Part shown: piece by piece, positions 45,513-54,298 of the stretch
Layout: each line of letters starts with the position of its first letter
How positions within the stretch are numbered: the first letter of the stretch is position 1
Source: Methylobacter sp.
Lineage (GTDB): Bacteria > Pseudomonadota > Gammaproteobacteria > Methylococcales > Methylomonadaceae
Assembly: GCA_030699385.1 (NCBI GenBank)
Contig: JAUYMY010000083.1
Coordinates: 81,647 to 145,646 of the forward strand
Length of the DNA: 64,000 bases
Direction: 5' to 3'
Program-made: the position numbers and the translations under genes
The notes under the pieces: model-generated
What the model was told of the DNA's origin: nothing
Seen by the model: the letters and a program-made list of their open reading frames with translations, nothing else
The model's database searches: none

Positions 45513-48095
45513 TCATGCTAAATGCGCTTCAGCAAAAGTCAAAATAGCCTTCGATTGGTAGCCGTTAGCCAACTGACGCAAGTGCGTAGCGAAAGCTTGA
45601 TAGTTGGGGTCGATGCCGGTAATGCGCTCAGCATACTGCAAGATGTCGCGCATATTGCCGATTAACGCCAGCCGGTACAGCTCCTGCATCTCTGCGGCAG
45701 GCGGCAGAATCGGCATCTCGGCAAGCTCTCCTGGGCTCGGAGTAGGATCTGTTCCCTGCACGGCGATCCATTTAAGTTGCATCAGCGCTGCTATCTGCGC
45801 CAGTAGTTTGTCCTGATCGACAGGTTTGGGCAGGAAGGCATTGGCTCCGGCTTGCAGGCATTTGGTCTCATCGGCATTCAAGGTGCTGGCGGACAGTGCG
45901 ATAATAGGCACCTGCGCCAGAGCCGGTAACTGGCGCAGCAGATGAGTCACTTCCTCGCCATCCATCTTCGGCATGACGATATCCATCAGGATGAGGTCAG
46001 GTATCGCGGCTTGGGCCAGCTCCAGTGCCTCAATGCCGTCACATGCCTCGATAATTCCGAAACCCAATGGGCTCAGCAGGTCAACCAGGACGGCGCGATT
46101 CGAAGCGACATCATCGACAATCAGCACTTTGCGGCGCGGCCCCTTGTACCCGCTGATAACCTGCACCGGGTTCAGCAATACCGGTGTGGAACTGCTCGCC
46201 TCCTCCAGTTCCAGTTCGAAGCGAAAGATGCTGCCCTTGCCGACGCGGCTTTCAACCACGATATCGCTACCCAAAGAGCGCACCAGTTGGCGACTAATGG
46301 CAAGCCCCAAACCGGTACCGCCCAGCCGCCGCTGCAAATCGCCGACCTGTTCGAAGGGGCTGAAGATAAGTTCCAGTTCGCTTGGCGCGATACCGATGCC
46401 GGTGTCTTCAATAGCGAAGGAAAATCGGGACGGCCCGACCCGGCCGACACGCAACACAACCTGCCCGCTGTCGGTAAACTTGACGGCATTGGTCAATAGG
46501 TTGAGCAACACCTGCCGCAACCGACGCTGGTCGCAACGGATGCCTGCCGGTAAATCGGGTGCTTGCCGACAGAAAAACTCCAAGCCCTTTTGTTGCGCCT
46601 TGAGGCTCACTATATCGGCGACACCGCGCAGGAACTTAGTCAGCGAGATGTTGCTCAAGACGAAATCAAGTCTACCGGTTTCGATACGGGACAAGTCGAG
46701 AATATCGTCAATCAGCGCCTGCAGGTATTCGCCGCTTTGGCGAATGACATTGAGAGCCGCCGCTTTGCGCTCACCAACGAGCTCATCCCGCTGCAATATC
46801 TGTGCATAACCGAGAATGCCGTTCAACGGCGTGCGCAACTCGTGGCTCATATGCGCCAGAAACAGGCTTTTGGCCTTGTTGGCCGCTTCGGCCGCGTCTC
46901 GAGCAAGAAGCAAGTCCGCCGTGCGTTGCTGTACCGTTTCTTCCAGTTGATCTTTGTGCCGCCTCAGTTCATCTTCCGCTTGCTTGCGTTCGGTAAGATC
47001 GTAGGTCAGGCCGACAAAGCCGGTGATCTTTCCGCTTTCCGTTCGTAGCGCGGTCATGGACAACAGCACCGGCACGCGCGTCCCATCCTTGCGAATGAAT
47101 GTCCACTCTTTTTCCTCGGTCAGGTTGCGTCGTGGGCGAGTCGTAAACACCGCGAGTCCTGGCGGGATCGTTTCGCCGAGTTCTTCAGACAAGTGGCGAG
47201 CGCACAGGGCAACTTCTTCCATATCGTGCCAGAGCGCCGGAGTCTGTTTGCCTACCACTTCATCGGCTGTGTAACCCAATAAGCGTTCGGCGGCATGATT
47301 AAAGCTGGTCACGATGCCGTCGGGCGTCGCCGAGATAATGCCATAGGCTACATTATCCAAAATCGTCCGTTGGAACAGCATCAGCTGGCGCAGGTCGGCT
47401 TCCCGTTGCTGTATCGCGTCCATCATCGCGTTGAAGCTTTGACCCAGCCGGGCGACCTCGTCGGTACCGGAAGTCAACACGCGTTGGCTGTAATCGGCAT
47501 GGGAATGCACTTGCGCGACAGTCTCGGCCAGCGTGGATATGGGGCCGACGATGCTTTTTTGCAGAGCGGCCAGCAGGCCTAGGGCAAGGATCGTCAGCAG
47601 GACAATCACGCCTATGGCAAACACTCGCAGAGTATTACGGGTTTGGCGATTGAGCTCACCCAGATTCATGACCAGATACAAAGACGCGTTATCTTGCAGA
47701 TTCTGCACCAGAACCGCAGTGTTTCGATCTAGGTAAATACCGTTAGCTGTAGGCAGAGGCTGCGGTAATGTTGCGTTGGAGCGAATGCTGTAACGGGCCA
47801 GCATGCGTCCATCACGCAAATTGATTTGCGCCTCAAGAATTTGCGGATTGGCCCGTAAGGTATCGAGAATTTCCTGGGAGCGTACCGAGTCCTCAAAAGC
47901 AACTGCGGCTTCCGCACTCACGGAAACCAGTTGCGCGTAAGGCTCCATAACTTGCCGTGCGCGGCTTTCCAGCGAAACATGCTCAAACAGCATGAATGCC
48001 GCGCTCGCCGCCGCAAAAGCCAGCAGTGCCGCGATGAACAATTCAAGGATGAGCTTCCCGCGAAAACTCAGTTGCCGAAACTTGATTAACGCCAT
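45513..48095 (-). CDS. Hybrid sensor histidine kinase
   Basis: 860-residue membrane kinase: membrane helix at about 15-36, periplasmic CHASE8-like region to 150, second helix at 157-178, HAMP (180-232), PAS (240-370), HisKA with phospho-accepting H418 in [15 protein letters not shown], HATPase (EDTGIGIA 563-570, [10 protein letters not shown] 592-601), and a C-terminal receiver with D705 in [13 protein letters not shown]. It overlaps the YfiR-like gene by ten bases and lies downstream of a TonB receptor, so the three may sense and handle an external ligand, perhaps a ferric siderophore. No separate output regulator is next to it. Confidence 0.93.
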   Translation of the reverse strand: MALIKFRQLSFRGKLILELFIAALLAFAAASAAFMLFEHVSLESRARQVMEPYAQLVSVSAEAAVAFEDSVRSQEILDTLRANPQILEAQINLRDGRMLARYSIRSNATLPQPLPTANGIYLDRNTAVLVQNLQDNASLYLVMNLGELNRQTRNTLRVFAIGVIVLLTILALGLLAALQKSIVGPISTLAETVAQVHSHADYSQRVLTSGTDEVARLGQSFNAMMDAIQQREADLRQLMLFQRTILDNVAYGIISATPDGIVTSFNHAAERLLGYTADEVVGKQTPALWHDMEEVALCARHLSEELGETIPPGLAVFTTRPRRNLTEEKEWTFIRKDGTRVPVLLSMTALRTESGKITGFVGLTYDLTERKQAEDELRRHKDQLEETVQQRTADLLLARDAAEAANKAKSLFLAHMSHELRTPLNGILGYAQILQRDELVGERKAAALNVIRQSGEYLQALIDDILDLSRIETGRLDFVLSNISLTKFLRGVADIVSLKAQQKGLEFFCRQAPDLPAGIRCDQRRLRQVLLNLLTNAVKFTDSGQVVLRVGRVGPSRFSFAIEDTGIGIAPSELELIFSPFEQVGDLQRRLGGTGLGLAISRQLVRSLGSDIVVESRVGKGSIFRFELELEEASSSTPVLLNPVQVISGYKGPRRKVLIVDDVASNRAVLVDLLSPLGFGIIEACDGIEALELAQAAIPDLILMDIVMPKMDGEEVTHLLRQLPALAQVPIIALSASTLNADETKCLQAGANAFLPKPVDQDKLLAQIAALMQLKWIAVQGTDPTPSPGELAEMPILPPAAEMQELYRLALIGNMRDILQYAERITGIDPNYQAFATHLRQLANGYQSKAILTFAEAHLA

Positions 48096-48658
48096 CTTTT
48101 CACTTCCCCGTTTTCCACTATTTCCCGAGAGACTTCCAGCATCTTGGTCTGTATCGTCAACGATGCGGAGCGCGACTGATCGAGGTTAATGCTCATTTCC
48201 ACACGATCCCCGACATGAAACTGGATAATGCCGCCTTCCTGCAAAAACTCCGGCGCATCGCCGACCGTCAGCGTCGGCAGGTTTTTCAATGCCGCGAGCG
48301 CTGCACGGCGTTTCGCGGCATCTTGGTGTGCAACAAAAATAATCTGGCAATTCGGCAATTCATTCAGGGTATCCGCGCGAACAATCTCGAATGAGCGTCC
48401 CTGTTCAGCGCGTCCCGCCAGCGTGTTATCCAGCACATCACCAAACGGGTCGTTGCCCAGGATGCAGATACGCCAGGATGGACGGTCGTCAGCGAATACA
48501 TTGGGCGGCCAAGTCACATAGCGGGCGAAATTGCGCAGGAAAGCGGCTTCGACCTTGTTCGGGTTCTCTGCCGCCAACGCTTGACTCGCGCTCAGACTTG
48601 GTAAATAAAGCATCAGCAACAGCATGACTGTCCAACGAATAAAATAAAGGCCTTTCAT
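48086..48658 (-). CDS. YfiR-like periplasmic protein (DUF4154)
   Basis: 190-residue exported protein with signal sequence ending near SASQALAAE. The family pattern is present: EAAFLRNFARYVTWPP, RICILGNDPFGDVLD, CQIIFVAHQD, TLTVGDAPEFLQEGGIIQF and the end [16 protein letters not shown]. In Pseudomonas YfiR restrains a diguanylate cyclase (YfiN); here the neighbour is a hybrid histidine kinase with a periplasmic CHASE8-like domain, the likely partner. It overlaps the kinase by ten bases, and begins 14 bases after the TonB receptor stop. Confidence 0.9.
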   Translation of the reverse strand: MKGLYFIRWTVMLLLMLYLPSLSASQALAAENPNKVEAAFLRNFARYVTWPPNVFADDRPSWRICILGNDPFGDVLDNTLAGRAEQGRSFEIVRADTLNELPNCQIIFVAHQDAAKRRAALAALKNLPTLTVGDAPEFLQEGGIIQFHVGDRVEMSINLDQSRSASLTIQTKMLEVSREIVENGEVKRWR

Positions 48659-48672
48659 GAATTCGCGCGGAT

Positions 48673-51180
48673 TCAGAATCTGAGCGAGAAACTGAGCAGA
48701 AATTCGCGGGGGCGGCTGCGCGTGCTTTGCGAGGGCCGGTAGTATTCATCGGCCAGATTCTTGCCCATTAGGTTCACATTCATGCCGTGACCGCCCATTT
48801 CCCACGAGTAGCCTATCATCGCGTTAAGCAATGCATAAGTCTGATGGGAAGATTCGGGACTGTCGGGCAGCAGCGTCTGGTCGTAGACGAAGTTGACGCC
48901 GCCGCCGAGATAAAAGCCTTTGAGTTTCTCGGTGGCGAAATCGTAACGCGTCCACAAATTGGCCAGATGCGGCGCGCTCATTTGCAGCGGCGCGTTGTGA
49001 AAACGCAGCACGTTCTTGTAGTTGGCTTGTCCGGTGGCATCCAGCGTTAACGGGTCTTGCGCGAGAATGGCCGCGTCGTTGCCGCTGAATTCGGTGATAC
49101 GCGCATCCATGTAACTGTAAGAAACATAGGTTTGCCAGTTATCGGTAATCTTGGCCGTCGCATCCCACTCGACACCGCGAGAGCGTTGTTCGCCGCTTTG
49201 GACATTGGAGATCACTACCGAGCCGGCGCTGTTGGTAATAGCGAGATCGTTGACGATATTGTTGTTACTGATGTCGAAGTAAGTCAGCGTGCTGGAGAGG
49301 CGGCCGCCGAACAAGTCGGCCTTGAAGCCGATATCGTAACCCCGGCCTTCGGTTGGAACTGCGGGCGTGCCGGTTCCATCGGGATTATTGAGTATTTGCG
49401 AACCGGGAACGAACGATTCGGCATAAGTGGCAAATGCCGAGAGTTCGGGCGTAATCTTGTAGAGCAGGCCGTATTGAGGCGTGATTGCGGACGCCTTGAT
49501 TTCGGGTTGCGACTGGCTGGTCAGGTGATTGGTCAGCTGGTTTTGCGTCGAAGTTAGCCGCCAACCGGCAAGCGTGAGCAAGCGATTGTCGAAGAAACCC
49601 AACGTTGTGCCGCCGTAAACGGACTTATCCACATATTCGCTGCTCTGATCGGTGGCATTTGCGGTCAGCGCGGAAACAGGTACCGTTACATCGCGGTTCC
49701 AAGTGCCGGGGTTGCCGAGATCCCACAGCGGCAGCGGCGACGCGGTGGGGTTATTGCCGAGCGCCGGGTCATTGGCCGCCTGCGCTGCCCGGTTGTCGAA
49801 ACTGCGGATGACGTACTGGCCGCCGAACAGCAGGCGCAGGCTGGTCCGTCCGAAGTTGTAGTTGCCGACGGACTGAATTTCGACGGTATCGTCGCGGTTG
49901 GTGTAGGTCTGTTGCCTAACGCGGCGGCCCTGCATCAGGGTCTGATTGTTGGCCATGCCGAGGTTGCCGGAAAACAGCGCGTCGACCTCGTATTCAAGGT
50001 GCGAGTAGCCGGTACGGAGGTTCCAGTGATCGTCGGCCTTGAAATCGATCCAGGTGCTCAGGTTATGCGTTTGGCTGTCGCGAAAATTCGCGTTGGACAT
50101 GCTGTTCCAATTACCGGGCAGATTGGCAACGTCGACAGCCGATAGATTAGGATCGAACAGAGTTGGCACCACGCCGGCTTGAGTGCCGTAGCCGGGTTTT
50201 TGCATCAGCTGCGGTTGTTCCTCCTTGCGGAAGTTTTCATACTTAAGCGAAACGCTCAGGCGTTCGCTGGGCTGCCAGAGCAAAGACGGCGAGATGTTCC
50301 AGAAATGCGCATCGTAAGGCTGCCAATAATCCATGTCGTGGTCGTAGGAGGCCGCAAGCCGGTAGAACAGGGTGTTCGAGGCAGGCCCGGTCACGTCGGT
50401 ATCGAAACGATATTGGCCGTATGCGCCGTAACGGGCATCGGCGGTAGCGGCGAACTTGGCTTGGGGCGTCTTGGTGATGATATTGACGATGCCGCCGGGA
50501 GCAACCTGGCCGTAAAGAAACGACGCCGGCCCCTTGACCACTTCGACGCGGGAAATATTGGTGAAATCGAAAATCGACGGGCCGTGCAGACCGTCGCGCA
50601 GCATTTGCACGTTGCCGGGCGTGGCGCTGACGGCGAAGCCGCGGATGGCGAGGTTCGCGTTGCCTTCGTTGAAATCGTTGCTGCGGTAAGTGACGCCCGG
50701 CGAGTAGCGGGCGACATCGAAAATATTCACTGGCTTCTGGTCCTTGATGAAGGACTCGGTGAAAGCCTGAATCGCAAACGGCAGGTCGCGGATCGGCGTG
50801 TCGAAGCGGGAGCCGGACACCGAATTCGAGGCGCGGTAGCCGGTGTCCATGCGTGTAGAGACCTCGAACGGGGAGACTCTGACTTTGACCAGTTCATCAA
50901 GATCCATATCCGCCAAGTCTTTCAGATCCGTCGAAGCTTTGGCGGAGCCGGAACCAGCCAAGCCGGTCGCGGCGTCCGGCGTGTTGGTTTTTATTTTGGA
51001 TTGTTTGGTCTTAGTGTCGGCGAGCTTCGCCGGGCTTTGAGCGCCAACCCCCTTCGATTCGTTGTTTGCAGCATAAATAGGTACTACGGTCGCCATTGCA
51101 GAAGGCAAGGACAACAAATTAAATGCTAAAACGATTAAAACAAACGCGCCCCCACTAAATTCAGATAAGAAGTCTTTCAT
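48673..51180 (-). CDS. TonB-dependent siderophore receptor
   Basis: 835-residue outer-membrane receptor. Signal peptide MKDFLSEFSGGAFVLIVLAF; then a polar linker rich in K, T and A; plug domain from about residue 105 (RDLPFAIQAFTESF, FDVARYSPGVTYRSNDF, VEVVKGPASFLYGQVAPGG); 22-strand barrel; C-terminal aromatic end REFLLSFSLRF. The plug motifs match ferric-siderophore receptors. The start at 51180 has the signal peptide, the longer frame to 51312 does not. Its coding sequence looks richer in G and C than its neighbours, a hint of transfer (visual impression only). It leads the receptor-YfiR-kinase unit. Confidence 0.92.
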   Translation of the reverse strand: MKDFLSEFSGGAFVLIVLAFNLLSLPSAMATVVPIYAANNESKGVGAQSPAKLADTKTKQSKIKTNTPDAATGLAGSGSAKASTDLKDLADMDLDELVKVRVSPFEVSTRMDTGYRASNSVSGSRFDTPIRDLPFAIQAFTESFIKDQKPVNIFDVARYSPGVTYRSNDFNEGNANLAIRGFAVSATPGNVQMLRDGLHGPSIFDFTNISRVEVVKGPASFLYGQVAPGGIVNIITKTPQAKFAATADARYGAYGQYRFDTDVTGPASNTLFYRLAASYDHDMDYWQPYDAHFWNISPSLLWQPSERLSVSLKYENFRKEEQPQLMQKPGYGTQAGVVPTLFDPNLSAVDVANLPGNWNSMSNANFRDSQTHNLSTWIDFKADDHWNLRTGYSHLEYEVDALFSGNLGMANNQTLMQGRRVRQQTYTNRDDTVEIQSVGNYNFGRTSLRLLFGGQYVIRSFDNRAAQAANDPALGNNPTASPLPLWDLGNPGTWNRDVTVPVSALTANATDQSSEYVDKSVYGGTTLGFFDNRLLTLAGWRLTSTQNQLTNHLTSQSQPEIKASAITPQYGLLYKITPELSAFATYAESFVPGSQILNNPDGTGTPAVPTEGRGYDIGFKADLFGGRLSSTLTYFDISNNNIVNDLAITNSAGSVVISNVQSGEQRSRGVEWDATAKITDNWQTYVSYSYMDARITEFSGNDAAILAQDPLTLDATGQANYKNVLRFHNAPLQMSAPHLANLWTRYDFATEKLKGFYLGGGVNFVYDQTLLPDSPESSHQTYALLNAMIGYSWEMGGHGMNVNLMGKNLADEYYRPSQSTRSRPREFLLSFSLRF

Positions 51181-51390
51181 TTGGAATCTCTGAAAATATA
51201 GAGTCGGCGCCGATTGAACATTGATCAGGGAAAGAAGTGCTTCATTGCGTAGTATACAGCATTGGATAGAGTAGACATCTGGCTTATCAAAAGAAGATTT
51301 CCAGCACCTCAACGATAAATTAACGGCAACACCATCAGAACTCGACCTTCTGAGATTATCGAAGGATAAACTATTTTGTGCGCGTTCCTT

Positions 51391-51592
51391 AGGCCATTTC
51401 CGAGAAATAACATCCCTTGATGATCATGATTTGTAAAAAACAGAGTCCACGCTTACCACGAAAGCCACGAAAGAAAGCAGTCAAAATAAATAGCTTTGCT
51501 TATTTTCGTGTCGCCTGGGGATGTCTACTTTTGGCTTTTCGTGTTAAGTGTGGAAAATTATTTGGGGCTGTTTTTTTCAGGAAATCACCTAG
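51391..51592 (+). repeat. MITE-like element with CACGAAA units (copy 3)
   Basis: About 202 bases. Its first 50 bases match the left end of the 3816 copy with one difference, and its right end TTTTTTTCAGGAAATCACCTA matches that copy's right end. The centre holds CACGAAAGCCACGAAAGAAAG and TTTTCGTGT. It fills most of the 520-base gap between the receptor gene and the tRNA, and no gene is seen there. Confidence 0.75.
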
Positions 51593-51653
51593 TGTAACTA
51601 GGTTCAACCTGAGCTAAATTCCAATGGTGTGGCGAAAGTTAGGGCGAAACGGG

Positions 51654-51690
51654 CAAAAATAACCGATTGTGTTTAAAAACAATCGGTTAT
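51654..51690 (-). terminator. Terminator after tRNA-Ser
   Basis: Perfect 10-bp stem AACCGATTGT / ACAATCGGTT (51661-51670 and 51679-51688) followed on the minus strand by ATTTTTG. Confidence 0.85.
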
Positions 51691-51700
51691 TTCGATATGA

Positions 51701-51788
51701 TGGCGGAGAATAAGGGATTCGAACCCTTGATACGTTGCCGTATACACACTTTCCAGGCGTGCGCCTTCGACCGCTCGGCCAACTCTCC
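51701..51788 (-). tRNA. tRNA-Ser (GGA)
   Basis: Read on the minus strand it begins GGAGAGTTGGCCGAGCGGTC, has anticodon GGA in the loop CTGGAAA, a long variable arm as in type II tRNAs, the T-arm GGGTTCGAATCCC, a seven-pair acceptor stem with one G-U pair, and an encoded CCA end (51701-51703). It is preceded by nothing obvious and followed by a strong terminator. No sign of an integrated element at its 3' end. Confidence 0.96.
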
Positions 51789-51912
51789 TTTTATTTGCGC
51801 TTCCTTGAACTATAGGAAGCCGGTTAGGATAATCGATATTACATGTTAGCGCAATGATCTTCATTTAAAACTTGTTTAAGTTGGCTACACAATTTCTATT
51901 GATTGTGTGAGT

Positions 51913-53064
51913 TTACCCCGGCCAAATAATCACCGCCGTTCTGAGTCGGCTTTTGCCGAAGCTGGACATTCGCTCGAAGTCTTCGCAGGCAATCGGAATG
52001 AACTGGCAGTCGAGTTCGCTTTGCCGGCCTTCTTCCGGGTCGGGGTCGTGCATGTACAGACAGTCATCGTCGAAGCCGCTCATGACCACCCAGTGCGGCG
52101 CTTTTTTCCTGTCCATCCGAAAGGTGCTGATCAGGATTAACGGTATCGCCCCGGCTTTGAACGCGCTAATTAAATCATTCTGGCTGATGTTGGCGTAATG
52201 TATGTTGATGCCTTGTTCGGTCGCCTCGCGCTTGAAGCAGTTATCGACCAGTTCCACGACCTGCTTTTTTTCCTCGTTGCGCACGCCGTCGATAAACAGC
52301 GTGCCGGTTTGATTAATCCAAACGTCAACCGCAAATTGCCGCCGTTTTGCGGCTAACGCCAAGCCTATCGGGTGACAACCACCATGTCCTGAGGTCATGA
52401 AAATGGTGGTGGCTTCGCGCCACAGATTGATCTCTTCTTCCTTGGACGGTTGATAAGCCCGGTTTAAGCCGTGCATCGCCATCATCAGCGAGGCGGGACC
52501 GCAGGTAAACGGCGTAGTTTGTCTTAACCAATGTACCGAGCGGTGTTGCAGGGTGTCGCGGTAACGGCGGATGCGTTTTTGATAGCGCAGTGCGTCTTTG
52601 TGGTCTTCATAGTAATCCCGGTAGATGCCAAATTTCTGGTAGCCCAACGTTTCATAAAGCTTGATTGCTGCCGTGTTATCGATACTGACTTCAAGGCGCA
52701 GATACAATCTGCCTGCGTCATTGGCGGCTTGTTCGCCTGCCGACATCAGCAGTTTGGCAATGCCCGAGCCGCGTTGCGAGGGCGCGACGGCCAGCGAATA
52801 GACCCTGGCCAGCCGGGTGCCGGGGTGATAAATAATCAGCACATAGCCGGCGACCGCCATGGATGGTGGAAGTGTCGCAATCGGTATGGAATCGATGCGA
52901 GCACTCTCATTTATTTGTTCCGCCACCAGCAAGGCGCGATGCTCCGTGCTGATCCAGTGTTTGAAGCTGCGACGGCTTAATTGGTCGGTGTCGAAACAGG
53001 TTTTCTCAAGCGTTACCAGTTGGTCAAGATCGGTCAACAGGGCAGGGCGGATTAAAATATTCAA
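51913..53064 (-). CDS. GNAT acetyltransferase fused to C39-like peptidase domain
   Basis: 383-residue fusion. Residues 1-165 form a RimI-like GNAT domain (VYSLAVAPSQRGSGIAKLLM, LYETLGYQKFGIY). Residues 175-383 form a C39-like cysteine peptidase domain: cysteine in TPFTCGPASLMMAMHG (about residue 188), then histidine in APHWVVMSGFDDD and aspartate in YMHDPDPEEG. The best start is TTG at 53064: AGGAG lies seven bases ahead, and TTGA overlaps the stop of the DUF2817 gene; longer frames reach into that gene. With DUF2817 and the RimK-like gene it forms a divergent group, possibly for making or trimming a peptide. Confidence 0.8.
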   Translation of the reverse strand: MNILIRPALLTDLDQLVTLEKTCFDTDQLSRRSFKHWISTEHRALLVAEQINESARIDSIPIATLPPSMAVAGYVLIIYHPGTRLARVYSLAVAPSQRGSGIAKLLMSAGEQAANDAGRLYLRLEVSIDNTAAIKLYETLGYQKFGIYRDYYEDHKDALRYQKRIRRYRDTLQHRSVHWLRQTTPFTCGPASLMMAMHGLNRAYQPSKEEEINLWREATTIFMTSGHGGCHPIGLALAAKRRQFAVDVWINQTGTLFIDGVRNEEKKQVVELVDNCFKREATEQGINIHYANISQNDLISAFKAGAIPLILISTFRMDRKKAPHWVVMSGFDDDCLYMHDPDPEEGRQSELDCQFIPIACEDFERMSSFGKSRLRTAVIIWPG

Positions 53065-54158
53065 GCTGATACTCCTGATAGGCCTTGCGCAATGACCTGT
53101 CTGGCGCGGAACAACACCATTTCCTGCCAAGCCCTATCGGCGGGATAAAAATGCTGACGCATGATTTTGCTGTGTTCGTGGCGCGCTTGCTCGTTGCCGG
53201 CTTGCGCCCATAATTGATGGTCGCGCAGTAATATCTCAAACAGCTGATCGGTGCTGAAGGTGCCAAATTCCAAAGTGACGTAACAGCTGCGTTCATTCAT
53301 GATCGCGTGCCAGAGATAGTCCAGCAGTCCGGTTTTCGGCACCGAGCTGGATGTCCCCAGCAAGGGCAATGCCACCGAATCGCCGTATAAACTGCGGGCT
53401 GTGCGCGTTCCTGCGCTATCCGGCTGATGGTCGCAAATGATTTCGCCATAGCCGTAGGAACCCAGGCCGGTGTGCAGGTCGATAACGGCCAAATCCCGTT
53501 GCTGCAACGCATATTCGCGTATCAGGTCTTCACAGACCCGTCTGCCGTGCGTGGGGGCTTTGCCGCCGTAAAACGGCCCGGACGGATCGCTGTATTGCCC
53601 GGCGCTAATGGCTTTTTCCAGCGCTATGCGGCCATGTTGCTGCTCAAATTCGGCAAGTTCTATTTGTCTTTGCGCGGCATCGGCCAGATAAAATGCATCT
53701 TTGAGCAAGCCATAGTCTTTGTTTTCAGGCAGCGGCCTTAAAAAATCGACGCCATTGCGGTTAAGGTCAACACCGTCGGCATCGCAACGCCGTTGCCACG
53801 CATAACCCCACGGCGTCAGCGCATGAACCATCAATATCGCCGTATCGGCCGGAATAATGACATGGCCATCGGCAAGCAAACCCAGTAGGTCGATTTGCAC
53901 GGCGCTACCGGCAAAGCCTTCTATGCCGTGGGTTCCGCCAAGCAAGACCAGCACCCGTGATGCGCCTTCCGGGCCTATCCAGGCCGTATCGCTAACCAGC
54001 GCTTCGCCGTCCGGCCCAGTGCCGGGACAGGGGGAAGCTTGATGCTGTGTATGGCAGGATAATTTAGTTAACTGCGCCAACCAGCGTTGCCTAGCGGCGG
54101 CATAGCTGTCAGGAAAAACGATGGTATCGACGGCAGCAAGAGGAAGACAATAGGACAT
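53061..54158 (-). CDS. DUF2817 / M14-like peptidase
   Basis: 365-residue protein of the DUF2817 family, related to zinc carboxypeptidases (M14). Zinc-site-like motifs appear in LGGTHGIEGFAGSA (H and E), VDLNRNGVDF and VIDLHTGLGSYGYGE (H). An active-site glutamate candidate lies in YVTLEFGTFST. No signal peptide, so it is cytoplasmic. It overlaps the GNAT-C39 gene by four bases (TTGA) and is divergent from the RimK-like gene with 140 bases between. A carboxypeptidase trimming the product of the ligase or of another peptide is plausible. Confidence 0.8.
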   Translation of the reverse strand: MSYCLPLAAVDTIVFPDSYAAARQRWLAQLTKLSCHTQHQASPCPGTGPDGEALVSDTAWIGPEGASRVLVLLGGTHGIEGFAGSAVQIDLLGLLADGHVIIPADTAILMVHALTPWGYAWQRRCDADGVDLNRNGVDFLRPLPENKDYGLLKDAFYLADAAQRQIELAEFEQQHGRIALEKAISAGQYSDPSGPFYGGKAPTHGRRVCEDLIREYALQQRDLAVIDLHTGLGSYGYGEIICDHQPDSAGTRTARSLYGDSVALPLLGTSSSVPKTGLLDYLWHAIMNERSCYVTLEFGTFSTDQLFEILLRDHQLWAQAGNEQARHEHSKIMRQHFYPADRAWQEMVLFRARQVIAQGLSGVSA

Positions 54159-54298
54159 AAGGATTACCTGTGATTTTTCTTAAGCATAAGCCCAGTTAGG
54201 CTAATCATGAAATATTTTTCCATCGCCATAAAAACGCCTTGTGTAAACAACGGACTGGTTCCAGAATTACGCCTCACTTTGTTACAGGATTTGTTGTT

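Noticed and set aside
45973..46809. 278-codon plus-strand frame opposite the hybrid kinase
   Set aside because: Antisense to kinase and receiver domains with all catalytic motifs. It has a low-complexity serine/arginine-rich translation.
50179..51129. 316-codon plus-strand frame opposite the TonB receptor
   Set aside because: Antisense to a well-defined receptor. No conserved domain is visible, and it is typical of GC-rich antisense frames.
51417..51617. 66-residue open frame on the plus strand
   Set aside because: It lies inside the MITE-like repeat and shares PRKPRKKAVK with a frame in the 62.7 kb copy on the other strand, so it is repeat-derived and not a gene.
51701..51788. Possible integration site at tRNA-Ser
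   Set aside because: No integrase gene and no duplicated tRNA 3' end were seen nearby; only a repeat element lies beyond the terminator.
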